Positions 11,440 to 22,603 are shown, counted from the first letter of the stretch. The stretch: 64,000 nucleotides of DNA from Liopterus haemorrhoidalis (GCA_963971575.1 OZ020624.1:9572625-9636624), one strand, 5' to 3'. A program made the numbers and translations. Notes: generated by a model from the sequence alone, not told the origin.

Positions 11440-11625
11440 TTCTTCTTTAGCCACTGTCAGTCAGATTATCTTTTGGTCTTACTTACATGTCCATCATCTT
11501 GCTCTGTTAAGTGTCAGGTCGTCCCCTGTATAAATACTTTTTAGATCGTCGGTTAGTTTATTCCTCCATTTTATGAGAGGTCTTCCAAATGGTCGACAAG
11601 TGTTCAATTTGCCTCCCCAGGGCAT
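11440..11625 (-). pseudogene. LINE polyprotein tail fragment
   Basis: On the minus strand it reads GKLNTCRPFGRPLIKWRNKL then DDLTLNRARWWT. This is the post-reverse-transcriptase tail seen in RTE/R4-like LINEs (consensus G-R-P-x-K-R-W). Two related copies on the plus strand lie at 22660-22925 and 24180-24475. Confidence 0.6.
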
Positions 11626-11888
11626 TCATTAACAGTTCATTTAATCACACATAGAAATTATTCAACCCCACATGTACCGAAGAAAACAAAAACACATTGT
11701 TCGAAAAATATGTATCTATATATGTTTTTCGGAAAAAATAATATCTTTAAATTGGAAATGGGGGATCATATGTAACATATTAAGAAACAGATTAACGGAG
11801 GAAATTTGATTTAAAATAAAAATAATTTGAATCGTACAGTTGAAATTCCTATCAAATTATCTTCTCAAAATATGTATATTTTATTTTT

Positions 11889-11980
11889 AGGGTTTCGTAA
11901 GTATGACCAAGAAACCCTTATAGCGCCAATTACCTGTCTGTCTGTTTCTTCGGTAAAAATTGTTATTTTGTGTTTGTCAG
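11889..11980 (+). repeat. Fragment of the 1-kb TIR repeat
   Basis: Starts TTAGGGTTTCGTAAGTATGACC and continues AAACCCTTATAG and TGTCTGTCTG, the first ~80 bases of the repeat family described at 33706. Homology then fades. Confidence 0.65.
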
Positions 11981-12024
11981 GTCTTGACAAGCGTCCACTA
12001 ATCGCAACTTCAGCAACCTTTTGA

Positions 12025-12345
12025 GCCGCGTCATATTAGAGACTAGTCGAGCTAAATATACACGGCTGCATTCCAAACCCTGGCGATATGCAGGCGCGGA
12101 AATTACGCCAGATCCAGTGCCCGCACAATGCGGAGTGACCCGAGCACTGCTTTCTGCATCCTGCAGATCAAAGAGGTGGCAGAAGATCTGGAGGAGGGAA
12201 TGGGATCGATTTAACTTTGATAGGAGGCCACGTCATACTAGAGACTGGTGGAGCAACATACACACGGCTGCATCCCAAACTCTGGCGATATGCAAACCCG
12301 AGAAACACTGCTTTCTGCATCCTTCAGATCAAAGAGGGAATAGAA
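12025..12345 (+). repeat. Imperfect direct duplication, ~145 and ~110 bp
   Basis: The block 12028-12172 (CGTCATATTAGAGACTAGTC ... TGCATCCTGCAGATCAAAGA) recurs at 12230-12338 with a ~45-bp internal deletion (CGTCATACTAGAGACTGGTG ... TCCTTCAGATCAAAGAGG). A 150-codon frame covers both (12021-12473), but its composition follows the repeat and I cannot assign it. Possibly a fragment of an unknown repeat family. Confidence 0.6.
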
Positions 12346-12479
12346 GAATTTATTATTATTTTTACTTTAAATATGCTTTGATGGACAAGGATGATTTGAA
12401 CGTTGATTTAAGGACAAAAATGTATTTAAAAAAAACTATTTCAACTTCTACAACTAATTACAGCATCTTTTAATCATTG

Positions 12480-13410
12480 GATAATAATAATCGAAATAAA
12501 TAATTTAATAATAACACAAACTAAAAACTGCTGTATCAGAATTTTTCAAAAGTAAAAATGACGGAACGAATTTATTTGGCTACCTAATATAATGCAACAA
12601 TTCAAAAAGTAGAAATAAAACTTAACTCACGATCAACTCAATAATTTTATAAATAAGGAAATGTTTTTGGAATTTTTATCTAAATAAAACAATTTATACA
12701 TATCGTAAAATGGAAACAGATATCTGAGAGAATGAGTAGGCGTATGAGATGAGAGTAAATTATAGGAATAAACAAGGATACTTAAACTAAAATTACTTGA
12801 GTTGAAAAACATAACATTGTGAATAGAAACATGACATATTAACAACCTCATTTCTCTACATTTAACAAGTTCACAAGAATTAAATTTCCGGAAAGAATGT
12901 GTGAATGCATTTTAACATTTTTTTATTTGGTTTTTATCAAATTTTATTGTTATTACTTTCTAGATTAAGATATGAGAGTGTGTATTCGAGTCATATTATT
13001 ACTGAGTGTAATATTTTATTTATTACACATTAATATGAATTGCTTTTCAACCTATGTTGCACGGTTAGGTAATTTTCGAAGTTTGTAATTAATATTGGAC
13101 TTGTAGTTATCTATATAAGTGCGAAATTTTATGAGATGAATTTTATTGATGTCCAGTAATGTCATCATTAAAGCTTGCTTTATTATTTCTTGTTAAACAA
13201 ACTGGATTTTGCATAATGTGAAAGTTTTAAAATGCTATTGAATATTTTTTTATGATATTTTTACTTTTCAGATATTTATAATAAATATAAATATAATAAA
13301 AATAAATATTCTGACATAGAATCGGTGATGAAAAAAGTCTAGAGTTGTCCACCGAACTAACGTTCTCGTTTCTTAAGTCTGCTGGTTTGAGATCGGAAAC
13401 AGAAGGTTTT
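12480..13410. other. No gene seen; AT-rich
   Basis: Low-complexity, AT-rich sequence without recognised features. Confidence 0.5.
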
Positions 13411-13419
13411 GTATTTGCG

Positions 13420-13860
13420 TGTCAGGATGGTGTTATAAATACTTTGGCGTACAGGGCCCGCATATTCCAAATAGCGGAGTCCACACTGTAGGTTGTGCTA
13501 CCACCATCCTGAAACAATTATGCACATTCTGTCTGCTTGTCCTCTTGCAGCGTCGAGCTACGTGTCTCGACATAATGCTGCTCTCCGCGTGCTCTACTAT
13601 CATCTTAGACTTATGGTATTGACCAAAAACCGGTTATACCGTACGTCCCTTCTGACATAGAATCGGTGGTGGAAAACTCCAAGTGTCGAATTTATTGGAA
13701 TTACTCCTTCCCCACCTCGATGTTACTGGACAGCCACTAAGCCGGACATAACCCTCCTGGACATTGAGACCAAACAGATGTTTGTGATCGAATTCCTAAA
13801 GTCATTCCTCAGTCATAAAGTTTATTATTATGGATTCGGTTTCAAATATCTGGTCTGCAG
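13420..13860 (+). pseudogene. Non-LTR retrotransposon C-terminal fragment
   Basis: Across three frames the plus strand gives the tail of a LINE polyprotein. It runs QDGVINTLAYRARIF, then HNAALRVLYYHLRLMVLTKN, then a segment near 13675-13800 containing YWTATKPDITLLDIETKQM. The R-H-N-A-x-x-x-V and N/K-P-D-I-x-x-x-D patterns are typical of the region after the reverse transcriptase in R2-like or related LINEs annotated as RT-derived proteins in arthropods. Several frameshifts are needed, so it is a dead fragment. No 3' tail or target duplication is visible. Confidence 0.65.
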
Positions 13861-13954
13861 AAATGTCATGAGTGGGTATACTAATAATACACCCCCAAGC
13901 ATGGGCCAACAGAATCTAAACTGTGATGTCAAGTAAAAAAGATTGTGTATTAAA

Positions 13955-14090
13955 TTCTTTTCTTGTAATTGAAGTAAATGTCTGTGTTTTTTGTGTCTCA
14001 TTTCTTGTAACAAGTTAAAATAATCTCCCTGTTGCCTTCTGTTTCTATGTATATATGGGACGTACCCACCATCGCTTTTCTTCATATCGC
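13955..14090 (-). pseudogene. Harbinger (HARBI1-like) nuclease N-terminus
   Basis: The minus strand reads EEKRWWVRPIYT and, after a one-base shift, RRQQGDYFNLLQEMRHKKH. The order K-R-x-W-W-V-R-P, then Q-Q-G-D-Y-x-x-L-x-x-E-M-R is characteristic of the N-terminus of PIF/Harbinger transposases. The catalytic domain is not found downstream, so this is a short remnant. Confidence 0.65.
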
Positions 14091-14094
14091 AGTA

Positions 14095-14930
14095 AGTCTA
14101 AATATGCATAAAAAAGAGCTAGACGTCTCCTTCGATTTGACGACATATTTAATGAAATTGAATAACCGTTTACTCCAAACACTTGTATAAACTTTTAGGT
14201 TATATTTGGGTTAGATACAAATGTTGTCAAAACCGAAAATGCGAACTTATCACGCCTCCAACCCCATCATGAAATTCGAACTTGCAAGTATAACACCACG
14301 CCTCTCGCCCCTGTCGCGCCTTTGACACTATCATGAAAATGATTCATTATAAACGAAGCTTTAATCCTGAAAGAAGTACGGGAATCTCGGCTAGTTTGTA
14401 ATATTCGTCGTAAACAGCAAAAAATTATTTGGTTATCTGATAGTGTTTTTTTTCTTGTACAATGAACAGTTGTAGTATATCTACATCTCCAAATTCCTGT
14501 TTAGTTCCCTAACATTGCATAACAATATTCAACAATTATCATAATTCCATTATGATAAAAGAAGGTTGTTTTTATAAATTGTTAAACATCATGTCACCTC
14601 TGTACAATAATATGAATGGTAATAAGACGAACGACAGAATGCATTGTTGTATTTTGTACTTTACTTATTGAATAGGTGATTCAATTATGATAGTGATGAG
14701 TGAAATAGATTAACGTAGGAGTGCAACAGAGGTGTGTGCGATGCTCACTGGAAATTATTGAATTAGAATAATGGAAATTATTTTTAAGAATTGTGAAATA
14801 ATGCATGCTAGTCATATATAGACATACAGATCAAATTTGATTTAAATCAAATAAATGGATATCATTTTTATGAAAAGCGGTTCACAACAATGCTCATATT
14901 TTTAAATATGATGTTTGTTCTTAAGGCTGG
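14095..14930. other. No gene seen
   Basis: 14220-14330 is less AT-rich but shows no motif I can name. Confidence 0.45.
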
Positions 14931-14999
14931 GTTTGCGGTACTTTGTACTACTGGCATAACCAAAGTTTTACTAATACGAGCCATATTGTATCAAAAGCC

Positions 15000-15027
15000 A
15001 TTACGGGCCAGATGAGTAATAAAAGAA
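15000..15027 (+). repeat. 28-bp direct repeat, left copy
   Basis: Begins ATTACGGGCCAGATGAG and is repeated exactly at 16216-16243. The two copies flank a ~110-bp repeat (also at 23246-23353) that itself contains the 1,081-bp TIR element. Confidence 0.8.
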
Positions 15028-15113
15028 AATACTCTACTGTCGCGGAATCCTTATATGATTTTCTAAAGAACGCTTAACCTTTATTTGCCATATTTTGCAG
15101 AATAATTTTAATA

Positions 15114-16194
15114 AGGCCCGGTATTTCCACCTTACTGTTATCTATAAGAATAACTATCAATGGGATAATATTATCCATTTGATAGTCGCTAGGATAAATT
15201 GCTTTCTGTATTTCCAACTCAAGTTATCCCGTAGATGGCTATTCTGATTGATAATATTATTTTCGAATGTTTTTTTATGTTGGTATTAGTAGCGCTATCT
15301 TAAACAAAGAGAGACATATACACGAATCGCACGAATAAAAGGGAGATAGATACAACTGTCAAAATTTTGTACAGAAAGATGTGCGATAAATGCCCAAGCA
15401 GCGCAAATTTAAATATTTCCCAAACAAGGCAACTTGTAAATCTTGTGTTAAAATGTAAAAATGTGATAGAAAATAAAGCTACTGATGCTGTAAATCTAAA
15501 AGATAAACAAGGGGCCTGGGATGAAAAATTGTATTATGTTTAATGCATCCTGCATACAAAATAGAAATGCAAAAACACTGAAAATTAAATACGACCGTTT
15601 ATTTCTCATCTTAATGGTTCATATGATTTGGTCTAACACGAACTATATATGGACGTTCTAAATACTCTACAATTTATTCATCATCGTCTGCTTGCAAATC
15701 TTGTAAATCAGCATCCATGATTTCATTCTTTAAAAATAAATGTAAATTATCGAAAAATAATCGACAATATTTTTTTATTTCAGTATAAATTAAAGTAGAT
15801 TACTAAATTATTTTGAATTTATTTTGATATAGGTAATTACACAATAAAATAGTACACATAATGGAAACAGGTGTATGTAATATGTATATAAAGTGTAGGT
15901 ATGTCTAATATGTACATAGTACCTGTTATAATATATATTTTACGTATATATGCTTATATTATGTACATATATTTATCAATAAAATGTTTTTTGACACCTA
16001 TCTGTCAAGATCTGTCATTTTTATCCAATGGATAATATTTATCAGTAGCTATATGTTGTGAATAACTTATCCTATAGATAACTTAGTTACTCTATAGATA
16101 AATAATTGGAAATACGCAAAAAATAGTTTATTCCCTTGATAACAACTTATCCTATAGATAGTCAATTTTATCTATGGTTCGAAATACTGGGCCT
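15114..16194. mobile_element. TIR element with Myb/SANT remnant, 1,081 bp
   Basis: Ends AGGCCCGGTATTTC and GAAATACTGGGCCT are inverted repeats, with more diverged ATCTATAG-rich repeats inside. TA lies on both sides (15112-15113 and 16195-16196); as 3-mers the flanks are TAA and TTA. A related sequence without the element exists at 23246-23353, an effective empty site. An internal plus-strand stretch encodes a zeste/Myb-like segment, the type of accessory protein found in Harbinger elements. Superfamily therefore probably PIF/Harbinger, though a TA target would also fit Tc1/mariner. Confidence 0.8.
15395..15540 (+). pseudogene. Myb/SANT-like (zeste-type) domain remnant
   Basis: The frame reads TRQLVNLVLKCKNVIENKAT followed by DAVNLKDKQGAWDE, the core of the Myb/SANT-like DNA-binding domain of zeste and of Harbinger accessory proteins (pattern L-V-x-x-x-x-K-Y-K-x-V-I-E-N-K-x-T-D, then K-x-x-A-W-D-E). 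It ends in a stop soon after, where the third helix should be. There is no start methionine in a good context. It is interpreted as the decayed second ORF of the surrounding element. Confidence 0.65.
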
Positions 16195-16215
16195 TATACA
16201 TGTAATGAAACAAAT

Positions 16216-16243
16216 ATTACGGGCCAGATGAGTAATAAAAGAA
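16216..16243 (+). repeat. 28-bp direct repeat, right copy
   Basis: Exact copy of 15000-15027. Confidence 0.8.
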
Positions 16244-16473
16244 GGCGATTCGAAGTGATAAACAGAAAAAGAAAAGTGGATGGAATAATTCGCAAAAAAG
16301 CAGATCGAAGTGATGAGCAGGAAAAGAAAATGGTACATAAATAACCTTGCTAGCCGTAGTTTGGCCATGTTTATTGTAACGTTGGCTTACTTCTAAAACC
16401 GTATATGCATAAAATAGCTTAAAAATGATTTGCATTACTGATTAATTACATCATATAAACTTATTACGTCTTA

Positions 16474-16540
16474 CCACTCGCTTTGTAAGTGTGGGGTTGT
16501 GAGTTCTATCCCCAATACGAGCAAAAGATTTTTCAAAAAT
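16474..16540 (+). repeat. tRNA-like head, plus orientation
   Basis: CACTCGCTTTGTAAGTGTG followed by GAGTTCTATCC (box B-like, 16501-16511) resembles the anticodon and T arms of a tRNA with TGT in the anticodon position. Box A is not evident upstream. It is about 80% identical, inverted, to 17262-17345. Confidence 0.5.
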
Positions 16541-16607
16541 ATTCTTGGCCGTAACAACAATAACAAGAGTTTTCAGGTCGCAACTAGCGCTCTCTAGCAT
16601 AACCTAA

Positions 16608-17147
16608 AGCGTGTTCTACATTATACAATTCTCATCAAATTTTCATACTTATTTCTTTGACTAGAACTTGTACTAGAAATAAATCAGTGAAATTGTACAG
16701 TGTAGAACACGGTATGTAGTCAAGATCAACTTTATTCAAAACTAGATTTGATCCAACTATTCTTGAAAACACATCCAACTTGGAACTCGGTGCATGCGCA
16801 GTAGACAGTTTTAACAATTGTACCAACATAAAAATTACGCTTGTAGATATTTTGTATTACCACGTGTTTAATAGTGTTTTGTTGATCATTGGTTTGAATA
16901 AGCGAATATATAAATTGTGTTTTGTACGTAAATCAGTAATTTTACAAATCTTATAGCTAGGTTATAAACACTTGACAAGATATGAATAATATTTTTATGT
17001 TGGTACTTTAAATGAACTGAAACACGTGTAAGAATTTCATTCTCTACCAAAAAATTGAAAAATAAATTGTATTAAAACTTTGACAACTTCTAGTTCAAAT
17101 AAAAAAGTTTAGAAAATTTATGAATAAAGTATAATGTAGAACACGCT
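16608..17147. mobile_element. MITE, 540 bp, TAA target
   Basis: Inverted ends AGCGTGTTCTACATTATAC and GTATAATGTAGAACACGCT are exact. TAA flanks both sides (16605-16607 and 17148-17150), the 3-bp target typical of PIF/Harbinger. An internal GTGTAGAACACG at about 16703 echoes the terminus. It has no coding capacity. Confidence 0.85.
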
Positions 17148-17261
17148 TAACGACTACTTTTTATAGTAGCCGAAAACGCCGGCTTTACGTTCCCTCTGAA
17201 GCAATATTCCCAAATAGTAATTCAGAAATACAGATACTCATTTAAGGGAAGGCTGAGTGGA

Positions 17262-17352
17262 AAGATTTTTTGAAAAATCTTTTTCCCGTACAAGTGAGCG
17301 ATCTCACGATCTCACACTTACAAAGCGAGTGATCTGACTACTGCGGTACTAC
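17262..17352 (-). repeat. tRNA-like SINE head, minus orientation
   Basis: On the minus strand, TAGTACCGCAGTAGTCAGAT (box A-like) is followed by CACTCGCTTTGTAAGTGTG and GTGAGATCGCTC (box B-like), spaced as in a tRNA. The acceptor stem does not pair, so this is a SINE-type head or pseudo-tRNA, not a functional tRNA. Confidence 0.55.
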
Positions 17353-17394
17353 AGTCGCATAACAATTCTTCTCCTTCGTCTTCTTCAGCTTTTC

Positions 17395-17565
17395 CCTGTA
17401 GTATTTATGGGTCGCTGTTCTTAATTCTTATTTTCTATTCTGTCCTGTTCTGTGTATCTCTCTCGTTTAGTCCCTTCTCATTCTTGTACGATACAGTCTT
17501 TCCACATTTTCTTAGGTCTTCCTCTACCTTTTCTCCCTTCCACCTGAATAATAATAATAATCTGT
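17395..17565 (-). pseudogene. LINE tail fragment
   Basis: On the minus strand one frame reads RGRPKKMWKDCIVQE, the G-R-P-x-K-x-W tail motif of RTE/R4-like LINE polyproteins. Only about 40 codons are recognisable. Confidence 0.5.
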
Positions 17566-17569
17566 TATA

Positions 17570-18311
17570 ATATAGATTCTTCTTATGTGTCACAGAAAGA
17601 CAGTTTAAACACTTAACACGCATTAAGATATACTTAATAATGTTGCTAAAGTAATTAGTACATATGCTTGTCTTAAGTACTATTGAGAATAATATCAGAT
17701 ATAAGTGTCAACTACAATCATCATTATTATAAATGTAATCACTGCAATATTGGTACAACTGTGATCATTTACATTTTGCCAACCTTAACGAACCAATCAA
17801 GGTTATGTTTCATTGCCAATATCAGTTATTATTTTTCATATTATTACTTTTAATATTTTTCTGTTACATTTTATTAACATATAGATTGGTACATAATTTC
17901 CTTATAGTTTCTGACATTTGCACTGTTAGGCAATATAAGTAATTTAAGTTACGTATTAGTTGAAACGGTTTGGAATGGTCGTGATTATCAGACCACCCAC
18001 AAAAGAACAACTGTTCTATTGGTCTGAAAATAATGAGCTAACTAATTAAGTTATTTTAATTAACACTGTATTTAGTGAGAATATTCACTTAAGAATTTTT
18101 AATAGATTCGTTTTACTAATGCATTTTTTGCATTCATTTATTTTCGTAAGCATGTTCCATTGTATTTAAAAACGTTATACAGGGAGGCACAGCTTGAAAT
18201 ACCGTTATTGGCATTTTACTTTACGTAGGTGAAGTTCCGTTCATCATTTCTTTGTGTTGGTAACTCTGCCATGATAATTTACAATTCAAAATTTGCAATT
18301 GATACGTAGCT
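17570..18311. other. No gene seen; AT-rich
   Basis: Nothing recognised. Confidence 0.5.
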
Positions 18312-19514
18312 GAAAAATTAGTCTTCCGAAATTATTTCCAAGTTACATTTGAATTCTTTCGTGAATGGGTAGATTTGTATAAACTGACCTACGGGTGTAT
18401 TCTGTAAGAAATGCGTTAAAATTAGCGTCAGGTTAATATTTTTATTTTAACTCCATGTCTAACGTCATTATCCAAAAATTCTATTCTGTAAGAGCATTTG
18501 TTAAGGTAAGCGTTAATACAATATTTGTTAACGCGAGGCGCTAACTCACCCTGTAGAGAGGCTAATATTAACTGCACGCGCATGCGCTGTTACGTTGAAT
18601 TTTAACAGGAGTATTTATTTAGTCAAATGCCAAGAGAATCTTAACCTAATATTTCGGTGTTGAATTAAATATTCAGTGGCGAAATTTATTTTAAAAATGG
18701 AACAGAAATGTTTGGTCCTGTGATTCTCATTATAACTGGTTTCCACAGTGTATTAAATAAAAATATAACTTTATTCAACTTTTGTTTAGTCAATTTATAT
18801 ACATTGTATTATAACAGTTTATCTAATTTTTTAATAATATGTGAATTATATGTTCATTCTATTTTTAAAAAGGTGTTCGGTGGTATTAATTATTAAATTT
18901 GATTTATTACTCTATTTCTACCCTGGAATAACACTGTTGTGATCGTCATTATCAATCTCATCAATTGTTTCTTCAAATAATACACCATTAAAATGTACTG
19001 CGATATTTTGAAACACGGCGGAGGCATAAGTGAAGTTTTGTAGCTTTCAGATGATTATAATTTTAAGTTCTGTCTCAACAAAAACCAAAACTGCTCTCCA
19101 ATACTCCATTTACTTCCTTTCTATACAATTACTTGAACTTGCGTCTGGGTTACTTGTATAACAAAAATTATGAAGCGTCATTCTTATCTCTACTGTAAAG
19201 GATTCACTTTAAAAAGCACTAGAAAGTTGATTAATATTCCTACCGTCTTGTGTTTTATTCATTTTTTTTTTTAAATAACATGACATTTACTTAAATAGGA
19301 TCAGCCATTTTTGCAAACTAAACACTAGCGTTAACTTTTAAAGCCACCGTTTCGGTAGGCGCTTATTGTAGAACGTTAACTGGCTATTTTAACGCCGCCG
19401 CGCTATAGTATTAACACATATGTTTAGCGAATTTAGGTTAAAATTGGTGTTAAAAAAATTAACGTCAGTTTCTGACGCTAAGATTTTTAACATCATGCTT
19501 AGAGAATAGACCCG
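18312..19514. mobile_element. Harbinger-like TIR element, copy B, with 80-bp flank repeat
   Basis: Nearly identical to 9895-11103. The TIR-bounded part is 18392-19514 (1,123 bp). Here the 3 bases before the left TIR (18389-18391) and after the right TIR (19515-19517) are both CTA, which fits a Harbinger-type duplication. The 80 bases to the left (18312-18391) are also shared with copy A. The plus-strand 62-codon frame at 18708-18896 is rich in Leu/Ile/Phe and not assignable. No transposase is left. Confidence 0.75.
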
Positions 19515-20029
19515 CTATGGTGTCACTCACACAAAGCCTTCATCGTGTTTCGTGGCAGATTTTAATCCTGTTCCAAAATAAGACGTATATAAATACAGTA
19601 ACATTCGCTAGATCTTATGTTAGTTGGTTGTTGCAGATTAATCTCCAATGAAGAGCAATGGAGACGAACCTCCTATTTGAATATCATATTAAACTTATTC
19701 TGGACACCACAAAACATTAAAAAGGCTCAATTTAATAAACTATAATTAAATTCAGAAATAATAATAAATAAATAAATTAAATTGAAAAGTGGTTTTCCTG
19801 TTTTATTTGATACTGAAAAATATGCACTAAATATAGATCCATGAGGAACAATTTCTTTTTCTTCTCATGGAGTATCGCTGACGAATAATACGACGTTAAT
19901 ATTGTTTATTTCTATAGATTTAAAGTAATGCTGTCAGAAATCGAAAATGCTGGAACTGCAACCTGTTCCAAAAATAGAACAGTTTCTGGGTATACCTAGT
20001 TTCAAATATTCTATAATCTTCTTCTGCGG

Positions 20030-20165
20030 TTTCAGTCCAAGGATTGGCAGCAGCTCTCCAAGCGTCTCGATCCTGGACCAGTCTTTTTAGTTGGACGTAG
20101 GAGAGACAGCCTAACTCCATCATCAGCTGTCCAATGTAGTCCAATCTAGGTCTACCCCTACAGTT
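20030..20165 (-). pseudogene. LINE tail fragment (RTE-like)
   Basis: The minus strand reads RPRLDYIGQL, LMMELGCLSYVQLKRLV and QDRDAWRAAANPW. The R-P-R-x-x-W/Y-I ... R-D-x-W-R-x-x-x-N pattern is the C-terminal tail of many arthropod RTE/R4-like LINE proteins. A stop or frame change upstream marks decay. Confidence 0.65.
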
Positions 20166-20201
20166 TGTTCCATCTACTGAGCCTTCCAGAATGGAACACT
20201 A

Positions 20202-20313
20202 GGAACTGGGTATTCGGAACCAGGTATCCGGAACCGGGTGTTCGGAATTGGGTATCCGGCACCGGTTATTCGGGACCGGGTGTTTGGGACCGGGTATTCA
20301 GAACCGGATATGG
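20202..20313 (+). repeat. 14-bp minisatellite, 8 units
   Basis: Eight consecutive 14-bp units of consensus GGAACCGGGTATTC with 1-4 changes each. Two more partial units occur at about 20381-20410. Because 14 is not a multiple of 3, the three frames cycle, giving a 14-residue protein repeat that should not be taken as a gene. Confidence 0.9.
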
Positions 20314-20794
20314 GTCGAAACAAAAAAGGGAAGACGGAAGCAAAACAACGAAAGGCTGATGATGGAAGGAAAAATAATGGTATTCGGAACTGGGTATCCG
20401 AAACTGGGTATCAGACTACTGTAGTAAGAAGAATATCAGCTTGAACTCTCCAACGAACACAATTTTTTTAATCGATCGCTTTTTCACTTCTAACACCTGT
20501 TTTCCTAAGTATTTTTTTTTGTCTTTCCTCTGATTTTTTCTTTTGTCAATTTCATATGAAGGGTCCAGGGAATTTATTTTATTTTGTTCCATTTTAATTT
20601 TTTTGTTTAAATGTATTTGTTATTCTGAAGCTTATCAACCAGCAACTAGTAACTTATGCAGGGGAACATCCTGATAGCTCTTAATTATATTGAATCTGCG
20701 TTGTTTGTTTGTTTCTGAAGTTTGTTTTCTCTTTCCTGTTAAATTTACTTATCTAAATCTTCCCCTAGACCTGAATGCCTTATAGTTCCTAATA

Positions 20795-21408
20795 CCCTTT
20801 TCACACTAGAACTTTAAGATCGGATGTTAAAGTGAATGTATCTTTAAACGCTAATGTGAAACCGTATGGCCTCGTCTAAATACAAGCGATGTTTAAGACA
20901 GAGATCTGCGTCTTAAAAATCGTCCGCATTGCAAACTTTATTTCTAATATAAAAAAATACTCTTTGAATTTGTGCTGTCAACATTTTATATTATCATAAA
21001 CAAGAATACTGTATTATATCGATGTTATAAGAAGTTTATACTTATTGTTATAATAAAATTATTTATTTTAATAATGTGTTTAATAAAATACAGAGCTACA
21101 ATAATTGAGATAAAATGTATCGACTTATGTAAGTCGATAAACATGTGTTAATACAGGTGTAATATATTCTTTATTGTAGTGTCTTTATTGTATAATGAAA
21201 TGAAATATCCATATTTGTTTATAGTAATTCAAAATGTGCGTCTGCGCAGACAGTTCAAAACTGGTAATTTCATGACGGTAACTTAAGGACAAAATTACTG
21301 TAGCTGATGACAGCACCGGAGATTTAAACATCAAGTGTGAAAGCATACCGATCTTAAACATCGGTGAACTTTAAGTTCACTCGTCTTAAAGATCTAGTGT
21401 GAAAAGGG
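20795..21408. mobile_element. MITE family CCCTTTTCACAC, copy 1 (614 bp)
   Basis: Ends CCCTTTTCACACTAGAACTT and the inverted AAGATCTAGTGTGAAAAGGG, flanked by TA on both sides. The same element lies inverted at 40323-40920. Internal inverted segments TTTAAACATC and GATGTTTAAG near each end. Non-coding. The TA target suggests Tc1/mariner-related, but this is open. Confidence 0.85.
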
Positions 21409-21429
21409 TATTATAGCTCATAAAAACAC

Positions 21430-21590
21430 AGAAGTAATTTTATCATTTCTAGACTTCCGGCCATGGTAATGAAAATTACGTAGTCAGCGTAACATTTCGA
21501 TCGGTTCTGTTATCCCTGTATAAACAGGTCATTTTAAGTATTAAATACTTGTGGTTGAGTCGACCTCAGAACTGATTACATAATAAAAAT
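21430..21590 (+). repeat. Dispersed repeat shared with 54700-54850
   Basis: Shares TCTAGACTTCCGGCCATG-like start, TAAACAGGTCATTTTAAGTA, and GAGTCGACCTCAGA with 54700-54850. Target and class are unknown. Confidence 0.6.
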
Positions 21591-21599
21591 TCTGCAGCG

Positions 21600-22236
21600 G
21601 GGTGATTATTTATAAATAGGGTATTTTTGTTATTTTTGATGAAGGATTGTTATGTTGCTGTTGTGTGTCTGTTGATTTGACATAATGAAACAAAGGGCAG
21701 AAGAGAGCCATCTGAGTTTGAGCATGAGTCATTACAGTTTGATACGCATCCATTTCGGCTTAATGCATTCGTAGGTGGCAAGAGTGCGCGAGCATCGTTG
21801 CATCCACTGTATGCTAACTATTCTAATGACATGCTTGCATATAAAGTAAAGACTTTATCTTTGTCTGGTATCGGTAAGGCGTGCCACAACCACGAACTCA
21901 TTGTCACTGTGCATTCCTGAATAATACAACACTATCGGAGCCCAGTGCCAGTGTATCTAATGAAAAAATACACTAACCAGTATACCTCAGCTCGGACCTC
22001 CTCTCACTTACCTTTGCTTTGCTTTGCTTTCCTTTGCACACTGTTACTCGCACACTCCAGTGCGACTTCCAGCGTACTCCCTCGCTCCCTATTTCTGTGA
22101 CTGTTAAACGGTGGAACATTGGGGCGAGACAATCTTATTTATTCCACTCTTAACCACTAAATCCTGATTTTTTTCCATTTTTTTTTTGTAGTTTATAAAT
22201 CATACACCGAGAAAAGAACTGCCGTTGCTCCGTCTA
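21600..22236. other. No gene seen; moderately GC-rich
   Basis: 21880-22130 is less AT-rich, with GCTTTGCTTTGCTTT runs near 22015. It could be part of an LTR or leader, but no paired LTR is visible. Confidence 0.3.
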
Positions 22237-22603
22237 AAGGGCGTATAACACTTGAACAGTATCCAAGTTTTATTTTGTAAGTCTTTTTCGAGTATTCCAG
22301 TCTTCACGTCTTCAGCTATCACACGTGAAACAGGGAAAAGTAACTTGCTTCTGCGTACATAACGTTAACGTTGACCCATCTCACTTGATCTGACTGAGAG
22401 GTCGAGACTGCGCACGCGCATTTTAAGACTTGGATTTCGTCTGTCTTCTAAAGACAGGGGAAATATATCTCGATGTATTTGCTCAGACTTAAAGACCTAG
22501 GTTTTTTGTCATGCTATCACACACACAAGACTTCGATTCGAATGCCAAGACTTTAGTTTTGCAAGTTTAGACTTGAATAATAACTCTAGTGTGATAAGGC
22601 CTT
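22237..22603. mobile_element. Possible MITE, 367 bp
   Basis: Diverged inverted ends AAGGGCGTATAACACTTGAA and its partner ending CTAGTGTGATAAGGCCTT. The similarity is moderate and the flanks show no clear duplication. Confidence 0.4.

Noticed and set aside
12021..12473. 150-codon plus-strand frame
   Set aside because: Spans an imperfect duplication; residues follow the repeat and no domain is recognisable.
17262..17352. Functional tRNA gene
   Set aside because: Box A and box B are visible but the acceptor stem does not pair and bases deviate; better seen as a SINE head.
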